Positions 43,240 through 51,596 of a DNA stretch of 64,000 nucleotides are shown piece by piece. Under the pieces are notes generated by a model. It was not told the DNA's origin and ran no database searches. It was given only the letters and a program-made list of their open reading frames with translations. Source of the stretch: Streptomyces sp. Ru72 (GTDB lineage Bacteria > Actinomycetota > Actinomycetes > Streptomycetales > Streptomycetaceae); the NCBI RefSeq assembly GCF_002920635.1, contig NZ_PQSR01000035.1:1-64000 (forward strand). The letters run 5' to 3'. The position numbers and the translations under genes were made by a program. The stretch's first letter is position 1; each line of letters starts with the position of its first letter.

Positions 43240-43455
43240 TCAGCCCTTCCAGGAGCGCTTGACCCTGCCGCCCTCGACCTCGAAGTTGATCCGTCCGAAG
43301 AGGTACTCCATGGTGATGATCGAGCCCGGCGGCAGCGAGCGGACCGTGCGCCAGCCGCGCTCCCGGGCGAGCCGCTCGGCCTGCCCGGCCTCCAGGCCGA
43401 CGTAACGCTCCGGGGAGTCCTCGGGTTCGGCGTCAGGTGTGGGATGGGGTGCCAT
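43240..43455 (-). CDS. I78-type peptidase inhibitor
   Basis: The 71-residue protein matches the small I78 protease-inhibitor family: YVGLEAGQAERLARERG, then RSLPPGSIITMEYLFGRI (conserved PG-xx-TM core, about residues 42-58), then a final strand NFEVEGGRVKRSWKG. Known members inhibit serine proteases such as subtilisin. No signal peptide is visible, so it would act inside the cell or be exported by an unusual route. A Pro/Glu-rich N-terminal 20 residues precede the core. The gene is convergent to PAP2. Confidence 0.72.
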   Translation of the reverse strand: MAPHPTPDAEPEDSPERYVGLEAGQAERLARERGWRTVRSLPPGSIITMEYLFGRINFEVEGGRVKRSWKG

Positions 43456-43886
43456 GCCGCCACCGTAGGACGCGGGCTCCCGAGGCGGAAGCCCGGAACG
43501 CCTCAGGTGGCCCTGATACCCCTCTGATCACGCTTCTGTCACAGGATCACGACACCCGTTTCGCCCCAACGGCGTCACACGTACGGGCGGTTCCGCTCGC
43601 GCCGAGCACGCCGCAGAACGCAATTCAGGGCTAGCTTGACCACGGTCGGAAGGGGTTCGGAATAACCCCGCGGAAAGCCGGGTGCGCACTTCACCACGGC
43701 TCTTTCCATTCCGATTCCAGGACGGCCCGCGCCGCCCGACTCCGCATAAGAAACACACGGCTTCGGCACAGAATCCCCGTATGTCTGCGGTCGGAGCCGT
43801 CGGCGGCGCGCAGCATGGCGTGAGCCCGCGGGAGTGCCGAGCCGCGGGCGCCGGCAGGCCCAGGGCGCGACGAGCGAGAGGCAAGC
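43456..43886. other. Non-coding gap upstream of ctaD
   Basis: No supported gene lies in these 431 bases; frames on both strands lack ribosome-binding sites and family resemblance. A short hairpin GGGGTT-CGGAAT-AACCCC lies in the middle, near 43655-43672, and a TAGCTT-like element precedes it, so a promoter for the I78 or ctaD gene may be here. Confidence 0.45.
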
Positions 43887-45578
43887 ATGGGCACGGACAC
43901 GGCGCGGGCGATCGCGGGGCCCGTACCGAGGAGGCGGGCCGGGCGGCTGGTCGTCGACTGGCTGACGACCACCGACCACAAGAAGATCGGCCACCTCTAT
44001 CTGATCACGTCGTTCGGCTTCTTCCTGATCGGCGGCGTCATGGCGCTGCTGATGCGCGCGGAACTGGCCCGACCCGGCCTGCAGATCATGAGCAACACCC
44101 AGTACAACCAGCTGTTCACCCTGCACGGCACGATCATGCTGCTGCTGTTCGCGACCCCGAGCTTCGCGGGCTTCGCGAACGAGATCATGCCACTGCAGAT
44201 CGGCGCCCCGGATGTGGCGTTCCCTCGGCTGAACATGCTGTCGTACTGGCTGTTCCTGTTCGGCGGACTCATCGTGCTGGGGTCGCTGCTGACGCCGGAC
44301 GGCGCCGCCGACTTCGGCTGGTTCGCCTACGCCCCGCTCAACAGCCACCAGCACACACTGGGCATCGGCGCCGACATGTGGATCCTGGGACTCGCGCTGT
44401 CCGGCTTCGGCACGATCCTCGGCGCGGTGAACTTCCTGACGACGATCGTCGGGATGCGCGCGCCGGGGATGACGATGTTCCGGATGCCGATCTTCACCTG
44501 GAACACGCTGTTCACGTCGATCCTCGTCCTGATGGCGTTCCCGGTGCTGGCGGCGGCGCTGCTGGTCCTGGAGGCGGACCGGCGGTTCGGCTCGCAGGTG
44601 TTCGAGTCCGCGGACGGCGGCGCCCTCCTGTGGCAGCACCTGTTCTGGTTCTTCGGCCATCCCGAGGTCTACATCATCGCGCTGCCGTTCTTCGGGATCA
44701 TCACGGAGATCATCCCGGTCTTCAGCCGCAAACCGATCTTCGGCTATCTGACGCTGGTCGGCGCCACCATGGCGATCACCGGTCTGTCGATCGTCGTCTG
44801 GGCGCACCACATGTTCGCCACGCAGGCGGTGCTGCTGCCGTACTTCTCGTTCATGTCCTTCATGATCGCGGTGCCGACGGGCGTGAAGTTCTTCAACTGG
44901 AGCGGCACCATGCTCCGGGGTTCGCTTTCCTTCGAGACGCCGATGCTGTGGGCGACCGGCTTCCTGGTGTCGTTCCTGTTCGGCGGGCTGACCGGGGTGA
45001 TCCTCGCCTCGCCGCCGCTGGACTTCCACGTCACCGACTCGTACTTCGTGGTCGCCCACTTCCACTACGTGGTCTTCGGCACCGTCGTCTTCGCGACCTT
45101 CGGCGGCTTCTACTTCTGGTGGCCCAAGTTCACCGGCAGGATGCTCGACGAACGGCTCGGCAAGATCCACTTCTGGACGCTGTTCACCGGCTTCCACACC
45201 ACGTTCCTGGTGCAGCACTGGCTGGGCGCGGAGGGGATGCCGCGCCGGTACGCCGACTATCTGGCCGCCGACGGGTTCACCGCGCTCAACACCGTCTCGA
45301 CGATCGGCGCGCTCCTGCTCGGCCTGTCGACGCTGCCGTTTCTCTACAACGTGTGGCGCACCGCCCAGTACGCGCCGAAGGTGGAGTCGGACGACCCGTG
45401 GGGCTTCGGCCGCTCCCTGGAGTGGGCGACCTCGTGCCCGCCGCCACGGCACAACTTCGTCACGCTGCCCCGGATCCGCTCGGAGTCCCCGGCGTTCGAC
45501 CTGCACCATCCGCTGTACGCCGGCCAGGCCCCCCAGCCCGAGCCAGAGCCGCATCAAGCCGGTCACGAGCCGTCCTGA
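43887..45578 (+). CDS. ctaD: Cytochrome c oxidase subunit I (CtaD), stand-alone copy
   Basis: The 563-residue protein has the 12-helix core of haem-copper oxidase subunit I. LHGTIMLLLF holds an early haem His region; WFFGHPEVYIIALP carries the Cu-B His and cross-linked Tyr site; WAHHMFA has the two further Cu-B His; and HFHYVVFGTVVF carries the haem a3 and haem a His pair. It should reduce oxygen to water and pump protons. ATG 43887 has GAGAGG upstream. The normal ctaC/ctaE partners are not nearby, so it is a second, isolated subunit I copy. Its last 119 bases overlap the convergent WYL gene. Confidence 0.92.
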   Translation: MGTDTARAIAGPVPRRRAGRLVVDWLTTTDHKKIGHLYLITSFGFFLIGGVMALLMRAELARPGLQIMSNTQYNQLFTLHGTIMLLLFATPSFAGFANEIMPLQIGAPDVAFPRLNMLSYWLFLFGGLIVLGSLLTPDGAADFGWFAYAPLNSHQHTLGIGADMWILGLALSGFGTILGAVNFLTTIVGMRAPGMTMFRMPIFTWNTLFTSILVLMAFPVLAAALLVLEADRRFGSQVFESADGGALLWQHLFWFFGHPEVYIIALPFFGIITEIIPVFSRKPIFGYLTLVGATMAITGLSIVVWAHHMFATQAVLLPYFSFMSFMIAVPTGVKFFNWSGTMLRGSLSFETPMLWATGFLVSFLFGGLTGVILASPPLDFHVTDSYFVVAHFHYVVFGTVVFATFGGFYFWWPKFTGRMLDERLGKIHFWTLFTGFHTTFLVQHWLGAEGMPRRYADYLAADGFTALNTVSTIGALLLGLSTLPFLYNVWRTAQYAPKVESDDPWGFGRSLEWATSCPPPRHNFVTLPRIRSESPAFDLHHPLYAGQAPQPEPEPHQAGHEPS

Positions 45579-46497
45579 TGGTCTCGGTGAGCTCTGCGGG
45601 CTCCAGGATCTCGAAGGGGAAGCCGGTCATCATCACATGGACCACCATCGCCTCGAGGCTCGGAGCCCCGGTCCGCAGCAGACAGCTGCCTTCGCTCTCC
45701 TCCTCCAGAGTCCCGGCCGACGGGGAGACACGCTCGGCCGCCTCGTGCAGCGGCACCAGCAGCCGTACGACGGCCTGCGCGGAGTACGCGCGCGTGGAGA
45801 CGCCCCGCGACACGTACGCGGCCAGGTCGTCGGCCGGTGGTGTGCGCGGGGTGAAGCGGGGGCCGTGCGGCGGCTTGGGGGTGATGCGGTCGACGCGGAA
45901 GGTGCGCCAGCCGTCGCGGTCGAGGTCCCAGGCGACCAGGTACCAGCGGCGCTCGGTGCACACCAGGCGGTGCGGCTCGACCGTACGGCGGGTGGCGGCG
46001 CCCTCGTGATCGCGGTACTCGAAGCGCAGCCGCTCCGCGTCCCGGCACAGGTGGGCCAGCTCCGTGAGGACGCCCGGGTCCACGGGGGACGGGGCGGGCC
46101 CGCGCAGCATCGGCACGGTGAAGGCGTTGAGGGCGCCGACGCGGCGGCGCAGTCGGTCGGGCAGCACCTGCTCCAGCTTGGCGAGGGCGCGGACGGAACT
46201 CTCCCCGATGCCCTCGATGCCCTGCCCGGCGGCCGTGCGCAGCCCCACGGCCACGGCGACGGCCTCGTCGTCGTCCAGCAGCAGCGGCGGCAGTTCGGCT
46301 CCCGCGCCGAGCTGGTAGCCGCCGCCGCTCCCGGGGCTGGCGTTGACGGGGTAGCCGAGGTCGCGCAGCCGTTCTACGTCCCGGCGGACGGTGCGGGGGC
46401 TGACGCCCAGCCGCTGCGCGAGGTCGGCTCCGGACCATTCGCGGTGGGCCTGGAGCAGGGACAGCAGGCGCAGCAGTCGGGCCGAGGTGTCCAGCAT
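45460..46497 (-). CDS. WYL-domain transcriptional regulator (DeoR/YafY type)
   Basis: The 345-residue protein has an N-terminal winged helix (LLRLLSLLQAHREWSGADLA, then RLGVSPRTVRRDVERLRDLG, about residues 7-46). GSGGGYQLGAG follows, typical of the YafY group, and a WYL domain lies around residues 150-220, where RRWYLVAWDLDRDGWRTFR contains the W-Y-L core. A WCX-type C-terminal extension follows. WYL proteins sense nucleic acids or ligands and control stress, DNA-damage or phage-defence genes. It converges with ctaD and its last 119 bases are antisense to it, a long overlap between two real genes. The tail after residue about 315 is low-complexity. Confidence 0.88.
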   Translation of the reverse strand: MLDTSARLLRLLSLLQAHREWSGADLAQRLGVSPRTVRRDVERLRDLGYPVNASPGSGGGYQLGAGAELPPLLLDDDEAVAVAVGLRTAAGQGIEGIGESSVRALAKLEQVLPDRLRRRVGALNAFTVPMLRGPAPSPVDPGVLTELAHLCRDAERLRFEYRDHEGAATRRTVEPHRLVCTERRWYLVAWDLDRDGWRTFRVDRITPKPPHGPRFTPRTPPADDLAAYVSRGVSTRAYSAQAVVRLLVPLHEAAERVSPSAGTLEEESEGSCLLRTGAPSLEAMVVHVMMTGFPFEILEPAELTETIRTARDRLDAALARAGGPGRRTADGAGRTPGTPSGSGAA

Positions 46498-46544
46498 GGG
46501 CCCGAGTCTGCCAGGCCCGGCGGCCGGGCCTGGCCGCGAAGCGG

Positions 46545-47342
46545 TCAGCTCACGGCGCTGACGGTCACCGACAGGTCGTTGTCGACGGTGTAGTAGGGCC
46601 GTGCCCGGACCTCGCCGTGCTCCGCCCGCACCGCGGCCCTCGGGTAGCGGAAGACCGGCTTCTTGTCCACGACGTCGTCGAGCAGCCGCGCGATCCGCAC
46701 CCTCGGTCCCTCCTCCCCCGCCGGGCGCAGCCAGAGGTCCCAGATGCCGGGGTCGAGCGGCGCGTAGGGAACGGTGAAGCCGAACTCCGCCTCCCGGGCG
46801 GTGACGTCCGCGCGCAGCACCTTCTCCGCGCGGCTCCGCTCGCGGACCTCGGCATAGGCGTCCGGCTCGAGCCCGGTGCCGTACACCCGGCCGCTCACCG
46901 CGAACCCGCCCTGGGTGAGGTGCAGTTCTCCGGCCTCGGCGTGCGGGGCGCGCAACCAGCTGCGGACGGCCAGCGTGCCCTGCCTGGTGGTGTAGGGGAT
47001 GCGGACGGCGATCCGGGCGGCCGTTTCCCCGGGCACGCGGTCGACGAGGGACCGCAGGTCACTGACGCCCGGGACGAGGGGGTGCTGCTCGTCCTCGGCG
47101 AACCGTGCGTAGGCGTTCCAGCGGCCCTCGGGCAGGTCGACGCTGCTGGGTAGGGCGGCGCGCAGCCGGCCGCCCTCGGCGGGAGCCAGTGGCAGCGCGC
47201 ACTCCTCGCCGTCGCGGCGCCGCAGCAGCAGGTAGGCGGGACCCGGCCCGGCGATGCCGATGTCGAAGGTCAGCCCTCCCGCGGTGTCGGCGACGCAGTC
47301 GGCGGTCACGGGCGGGGCGGTGTGTGGGGGCTCGGTCATCAT
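46545..47342 (-). CDS. Protein of unknown function
   Basis: The 265-residue protein has no recognised domain. Its pattern is strand-rich with acidic loops, low Cys and no signal peptide or membrane helix. Repeating segments such as RVYGTGLEPDAYAEVRERSR and PLDPGIWDLWLRPAGEEG suggest two or three similar beta domains (about 25-100, 110-190 and 195-260), resembling carbohydrate-binding or fibronectin-like folds. Two consecutive ATG codons begin the frame and no ribosome-binding site is seen. High third-position GC supports coding. It lies 47 bases upstream of the codirectional WYL gene and could share its transcript. Confidence 0.65.
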   Translation of the reverse strand: MMTEPPHTAPPVTADCVADTAGGLTFDIGIAGPGPAYLLLRRRDGEECALPLAPAEGGRLRAALPSSVDLPEGRWNAYARFAEDEQHPLVPGVSDLRSLVDRVPGETAARIAVRIPYTTRQGTLAVRSWLRAPHAEAGELHLTQGGFAVSGRVYGTGLEPDAYAEVRERSRAEKVLRADVTAREAEFGFTVPYAPLDPGIWDLWLRPAGEEGPRVRIARLLDDVVDKKPVFRYPRAAVRAEHGEVRARPYYTVDNDLSVTVSAVS

Positions 47343-47531
47343 GCGGGGCCACGTCGTGCTGCTCGGCGAGCGCGCTCGCGACGCTGTACGTCGTGCGGTT
47401 CGTCCCTCCGGTCCCGAAGGCGCTGTCCTCCCAGCCTCCCACGGACGGGCGGCTCATGCGCGTCGTCGGAGGCGGGGCCGCTGCTCACCGCTGCGGTGGG
47501 CGGCGACCCGTCGGCCGTGCTCGAACGCGTC

Positions 47532-47564
47532 GGGCCCCGACGTCCCGCTGTGACGTCGGGGCCC
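47532..47564 (-). terminator. Hairpin terminator after Rpf-like gene
   Basis: A 13-bp perfect stem (GGGCCCCGACGTC with its complement) and seven-base loop lie 16 bases downstream of the Rpf-like stop codon. Confidence 0.78.
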
Positions 47565-47579
47565 CAGTGCCGGGCGCGG

Positions 47580-48236
47580 TCAGATTTCGAGTCGCTGCCC
47601 GGGAACGATCAGGTCGGGGTCGCCGCCGATGACCGCCTTGTTGCGCTCGTACAGCCGCTGCCAGGTGGTGCCGTGCCGCTCGGCGATGCCGCTGAGCGTG
47701 TCGCCCTGGCGCACGGTGTAGTCACCGCGGGACGCGCTGCGGTTGACGTGGCCCGTCGAGCGCTGCGGCGCCTTCCACGACTGCTTCGCGGGAGCGGACT
47801 CGGTGGTGGCCGCCTTCGAGGAGGAGCGGGTGCTCACCTCGGCGCCCGACGCGGCGGGCGCGCTGCCGTAGGCTCCGGCGCGCTGCGAGCAGACCGGCCA
47901 GGCGCCCCAGCCCTGGGCCTGCTGAACCTTCGTGGCGACGGCGATCTGCGCCTGGCGGGAGGCCTGGTCGGCGGTCGGGGCGTAGGCCGTGCCGCCGTAC
48001 GCGCGCCAGGTGCCGGCGGAGAACTGCAGTCCTCCGTAGTAGCCGTTGCCGGTGTTGATGTGCCAGTTCCCGCCGCTTTCGCACTGGGCGATGCGGTCCC
48101 ACACTCCACCGTCGGCCGCGGCGGCGTTGCCGGTCGCGGCGAGCAGTCCGAGCGGGGCGAGCAGGGCCGCGCCGGCGAGGACCGCCGAGTTACGGGTCGT
48201 ACGAGTCTTACGGGCGTTATCGGCACATTCGGACAT
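47580..48236 (-). CDS. Secreted Rpf-like transglycosylase with LysM domain
   Basis: The 218-residue protein has a signal peptide (about 1-40, ending GNAAAADG), a resuscitation-promoting-factor/transglycosylase domain (GVWDRIAQCESGGNWHINT, about 42-60, with the catalytic Glu of CESGG, to about 118). An Ala/Ser/Thr-rich linker follows, then a C-terminal LysM domain (DYTVRQGDTLSGIAERHG to the final residues) that binds peptidoglycan. Such enzymes cleave the cell wall during spore germination and growth. ATG 48236 has GAGAGGG six bases upstream. The 5' leader can form a long hairpin at 48320-48369. Confidence 0.92.
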   Translation of the reverse strand: MSECADNARKTRTTRNSAVLAGAALLAPLGLLAATGNAAAADGGVWDRIAQCESGGNWHINTGNGYYGGLQFSAGTWRAYGGTAYAPTADQASRQAQIAVATKVQQAQGWGAWPVCSQRAGAYGSAPAASGAEVSTRSSSKAATTESAPAKQSWKAPQRSTGHVNRSASRGDYTVRQGDTLSGIAERHGTTWQRLYERNKAVIGGDPDLIVPGQRLEI

Positions 48237-48319
48237 GTAATTCCCTCTCCACAGACCCGGATCCCCCAAGGCGAGGCGCGCCGTCCCGCGCATGGAACGC
48301 GGTCGTCGCACTCCGCCCC

Positions 48320-48369
48320 GTCCACCGGAGGTGGTGCTCCGCGCCGGCTGTGCGGCGCGGCCGGTGGAC
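48320..48369 (-). promoter_or_regulatory. Structured element in the Rpf-like 5' region
   Basis: A nine-bp outer stem (GTCCACCGG at 48320-48328 with CCGGTGGAC at 48361-48369) encloses a ten-base bulge and a seven-bp inner hairpin (48339-48345 with 48354-48360). It lies about 85 bases upstream of the Rpf-like ATG. Rpf genes in streptomycetes are often controlled by c-di-AMP riboswitches, but I do not recognise that consensus here. Confidence 0.45.
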
Positions 48370-48776
48370 GTACCCGGGCGGTGCTCGTTGCACACGGCGG
48401 AGGAATGTAAGGAGGTCGGCGGCCCGAAATCAACCAACTCCATGTCATTCCAGGCCAGTTGGCCGTTACCGCAGGTATCGTCGATTTCAGGCCACCCATT
48501 TCATTCGCTGATTTCCGGATTTGTCGACCAGGGCACGCGTCGGTCTGTGAGTCAGTTCACGGAATCAACTCACAGCGGCGTCAGAGAAGTTGACATGGAG
48601 TAACCGATTCCGCGGGGGGCCTCACCCTGCGCGCTGGTTGGTTCGATTCCGTTCGCCTTCGGGCGTGACTCCGGCCACAGATCGTCCGTTGTCATCTTCA
48701 TGAGCCGGGGACCCCCGGGCTCATGGGCCGGGAGCCGCCCGGCACCGTCACGTACCGCATCCCGAGGGAGCCACCC

Positions 48777-49550
48777 GTGCCGCGCATGCTCGACGTCAGC
48801 GACGCCGTACGCGCCGAGATCGGCGACGAAGAAGCCGACCGGCTGCTCGCCGGAGACAACACCCCGGGCAGTTACGACTGCACCTCCTGCCGCACCCCGG
48901 GCGACTCCGACCAGGAGCGCACCAGCACCGTCCTGTTCGTCGGCGAGGAGACCGCCGTCCTCGCCTTCGCCCACGCCACCTGCCTGCCCTCCCAGGTCGT
49001 CCAGGTCACCGAGGAACAGCTCCAGGGCGCCGTCCGGTCCATCACCGCCGACCAGGGGCCCGGTACGGCCGTCCCCGAGCAGGCGGTGCTCGGTGTCACC
49101 AGCGGACTCGTCCTGATCGCCGGAGAGCTGCACCCGGCGCTCGTCGTGGAGCCGACCGCGCCGATCGCCCGTCCGGGCACGACCGGGATCGGCGACGACT
49201 TCCTGCCGCTGCTCATCGAGCAGGGCTTCATGCCGCTGACGGCGATCGAGTCGGTGCCGCCGGTGCTGCACGGCTGGTCGGTCCTGCTCGCCGTGGGCCA
49301 GCTGCACGCGGTGCTGCAGCCCGGAGCGAACGGCGGGCAGCCGGTGGCATGGTGGCAGGCCCACCAGCCGCTGCAGGTGACGGACGGGTGGCGGGCGGCC
49401 GCCAACAAGCACCAGCAGGTGCTGATGTTCGCCGCGCCGGTGGGATCGATCGGGCGTCAGCCGCGCGAGGACCTGCTGCGTGAGGCGCTGGACAGGGCGG
49501 CGGCGAACGGCAAGCTCGTGGCAGCTGCGTTGCCTCTGGCGGGCATCTGA
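48777..49550 (+). CDS. Conserved protein of unknown function
   Basis: The 257-residue protein has no domain I can name. An early YDCTSCRTPGDS has a Cys-x-x-Cys motif (about residues 34-45), and the end (EDLLREALDRAAANGKLVAAALPLAGI) is helical. The core contains strand-rich segments with Trp/His (WWQAHQPLQVTDGWR). No signal peptide or membrane helix is evident. GTG 48777 has GGGAG about seven bases upstream. It is divergent from the Rpf-like gene across a 540-base region and precedes another unknown gene by about 60 bases, so the two may form a short operon. Confidence 0.72.
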   Translation: MPRMLDVSDAVRAEIGDEEADRLLAGDNTPGSYDCTSCRTPGDSDQERTSTVLFVGEETAVLAFAHATCLPSQVVQVTEEQLQGAVRSITADQGPGTAVPEQAVLGVTSGLVLIAGELHPALVVEPTAPIARPGTTGIGDDFLPLLIEQGFMPLTAIESVPPVLHGWSVLLAVGQLHAVLQPGANGGQPVAWWQAHQPLQVTDGWRAAANKHQQVLMFAAPVGSIGRQPREDLLREALDRAAANGKLVAAALPLAGI

Positions 49551-49611
49551 GACCTGGGCTCCGTCCAGGGCGCCGCCGCTGCCGACGAAGCGGACTAATC
49601 GTGCGCATCCC

Positions 49612-49965
49612 TTGAGCGGCGGGGTCGTTGGCACCTACGTGCACGCATATGACGTCCCCCGCCGCCAGTCCTACCAGCCGATCCGCTCCGGGGCAGCGGT
49701 CCAGAACCCCTCCGCCACGCCGATCTACGACGCGCTCTACGCCGAGTACGTCAGGGCCTTCCGGACGTGCCCGGGCGACCGCAGCGGCGAGGAGGAGCTG
49801 GGCTTCACCGCCTTCTCCGCCTCCCCCCAGCACGGGACCGGGCACCTGGCCGCCCAGCACGGCCATACGGCCTCGGCGGCCGACGTCTGGCAGCAGGTGG
49901 CGCGGCACGCGCGCGGCATGCACCACGTCCCGGCGCTGCCCCCCGCACCACGCAGGGGACTGTGA
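49612..49965 (+). CDS. Small protein of unknown function
   Basis: The 117-residue frame begins at TTG 49612; a GTG at 49639 is an alternative. The core sequence YDVPRRQSYQPIRSGAAVQN, then PIYDALYAEYVRAFRTCPGD, is compositionally protein-like and, from memory, occurs as a conserved streptomycete hypothetical. The C-terminal part is His/Gly/Ser-rich with no domain. No signal peptide or membrane segment is seen. A terminator follows within 30 bases, which supports a gene end here. Start and function remain uncertain. Confidence 0.6.
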   Translation: MSGGVVGTYVHAYDVPRRQSYQPIRSGAAVQNPSATPIYDALYAEYVRAFRTCPGDRSGEEELGFTAFSASPQHGTGHLAAQHGHTASAADVWQQVARHARGMHHVPALPPAPRRGL

Positions 49966-49994
49966 GCGGGGCGGCCGAGGACGCAGAACAGGCA

Positions 49995-50023
49995 AAGGGC
50001 CGGCCCCCACGGGGCCGGCCCTT
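49995..50023. terminator. Bidirectional hairpin terminator before der
   Basis: A perfect 13-bp stem (AAGGGCCGGCCCC with its complement) with a three-base loop sits between the gene ending at 49965 and the convergent der stop codon. Confidence 0.83.
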
Positions 50024-50041
50024 GTGTCACATCACGTCACT

Positions 50042-51523
50042 TCACTTCTTCTTGCCGCGCTTCTCGCGCACGCGGACCGAGATGTGGATCGGCGTCCCCT
50101 CGAAGCCGAACTCCTCGCGCAGCCGCCGCTCGATGAACCGGCGGTAGCCGGCCTCGATGAAGCCGGAGGCGAAGAGCACGAACCGCGGGGGTTTGGTACC
50201 CGCCTGCGTTCCGAAGAGGATGCGCGGCTGCTTGCCGCCCCGGACCGGGTGCGGGTGCGCGGACACCAGCTCGCCGAGGAACGCGTTGAGGCGACCCGTC
50301 GGCACCCGGGTCTCCCAGCCCGCGAGAGCGGTCTCGATGGCCGGGACCAGCTTCTCCATGTGGCGGCCGGTGCGCGCCGAGACGTTCACGCGCGGCGCCC
50401 ACGCCACCTGGCCCAGCTCGGTCTCGACCTCCCGCTCCAGGTAGTAGCGGCGCTCCTCGTCCAGGGTGTCCCACTTGTTGTAGGCGAGGACGAGCGCACG
50501 GCCCGCCTCCACCGCCATGGTGACGATGCGCTGGTCCTGTACGGAGATGGACTCGGAGGCGTCGATGAGGACGACCGCGACCTCCGCCTTCTCGACGGCG
50601 GCGGCGGTGCGCAGCGAGGCGTAGTAGTCGGCGCCCTGCTGGAGGTGGACCCGCTTGCGGATGCCGGCCGTGTCGACGAACTTCCAGGTCCTGCCGCCGA
50701 GTTCGATCAGCTCGTCGACCGGGTCGCGGGTGGTGCCCGCGAGTTCGTTGACGACGACGCGCTCCTCGCCGGCGACCTTGTTCAGCAGTGAGGACTTGCC
50801 GACGTTCGGGCGGCCGATCAGGGCGACGCGGCGCGGTCCGCCGACCCCGGCGCCGCCGAAGGTCTGGGCGGGCGCCTCGGGCAGGGCCTCGAGGACGGCG
50901 TCCAGCATGTCGCCGGTGCCACGGCCGTGCAGCGCGGAGACCGGGTACGGCTCGCCGAGGCCGAGGTTCCACAGGTACGCCGCGTCGGCCTCGCCGCTCG
51001 GGCCGTCGACCTTGTTGGCGCACAGCACCACGGGCTTGCCGGCCTTGCGCAGCAGGCGGACGACCGCCTCGTCGGTGTCGGTGGCGCCGACCTTGGCGTC
51101 GACGACGAACACGACCGCGTCGGCGGCCTCGATGGCGTACTCGGCCTGCGCGGCCACGGAGGCGTCGATGCCGAGGACGTCCTGCTCCCAGCCGCCGGTG
51201 TCGACGACCTTGAAGCGGCGGCCCGCCCACTCGGCCTCGTAGGTCACGCGGTCGCGGGTCACGCCGGGCTTGTCCTCGACGACGGCCTCGCGGCGGCCGA
51301 TGATGCGGTTCACCAGGGTCGACTTGCCGACGTTGGGGCGGCCGACCACGGCGAGCACCGGTAGCGGGCCGTGTCCGGCCTCCTCGATGGCGCCCTCGAC
51401 GTCCTCGAGGTCGAATCCCTCTTCCGCGGCGAGCTCCATGAACTCCGCGTACTCGGCGTCGCCGAGCGCCCCGTGCTCGTACTCGTGCTCGGCCGAGCCA
51501 TCGGGCTGGATCTGGTCGTTCAT
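50042..51523 (-). CDS. der: GTPase Der (EngA), ribosome assembly
   Basis: The 493-residue protein has two consecutive TrmE/Era-type GTPase domains: GRPNVGKSTLVNR (first G1 loop, about 62-75) and GRPNVGKSSLLNK (second, about 235-247). Their G3 DTAG-type and G4 NKWD/NKVD motifs are visible (AYNKWDTLDEE). A C-terminal KH-like domain (about 400-490) completes Der, which matures the 50S ribosomal subunit. An acidic extension of about 50 residues precedes the first G domain, as in other actinobacteria. It heads a minus-strand block with plsC-like and cmk genes. Confidence 0.95.
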   Translation of the reverse strand: MNDQIQPDGSAEHEYEHGALGDAEYAEFMELAAEEGFDLEDVEGAIEEAGHGPLPVLAVVGRPNVGKSTLVNRIIGRREAVVEDKPGVTRDRVTYEAEWAGRRFKVVDTGGWEQDVLGIDASVAAQAEYAIEAADAVVFVVDAKVGATDTDEAVVRLLRKAGKPVVLCANKVDGPSGEADAAYLWNLGLGEPYPVSALHGRGTGDMLDAVLEALPEAPAQTFGGAGVGGPRRVALIGRPNVGKSSLLNKVAGEERVVVNELAGTTRDPVDELIELGGRTWKFVDTAGIRKRVHLQQGADYYASLRTAAAVEKAEVAVVLIDASESISVQDQRIVTMAVEAGRALVLAYNKWDTLDEERRYYLEREVETELGQVAWAPRVNVSARTGRHMEKLVPAIETALAGWETRVPTGRLNAFLGELVSAHPHPVRGGKQPRILFGTQAGTKPPRFVLFASGFIEAGYRRFIERRLREEFGFEGTPIHISVRVREKRGKKK

Positions 51524-51596
51524 GAAGTCCGTACCTCGTTCATCGTGGTGATCGGTGGGGCACCGCGCCTACGGTGATCCACTACTCAAGTGTCGC

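Noticed and set aside
48237..48500. c-di-AMP (ydaO-type) riboswitch before the Rpf-like gene
   Set aside because: The expected conserved segments were not recognised; only a generic hairpin is reported instead.
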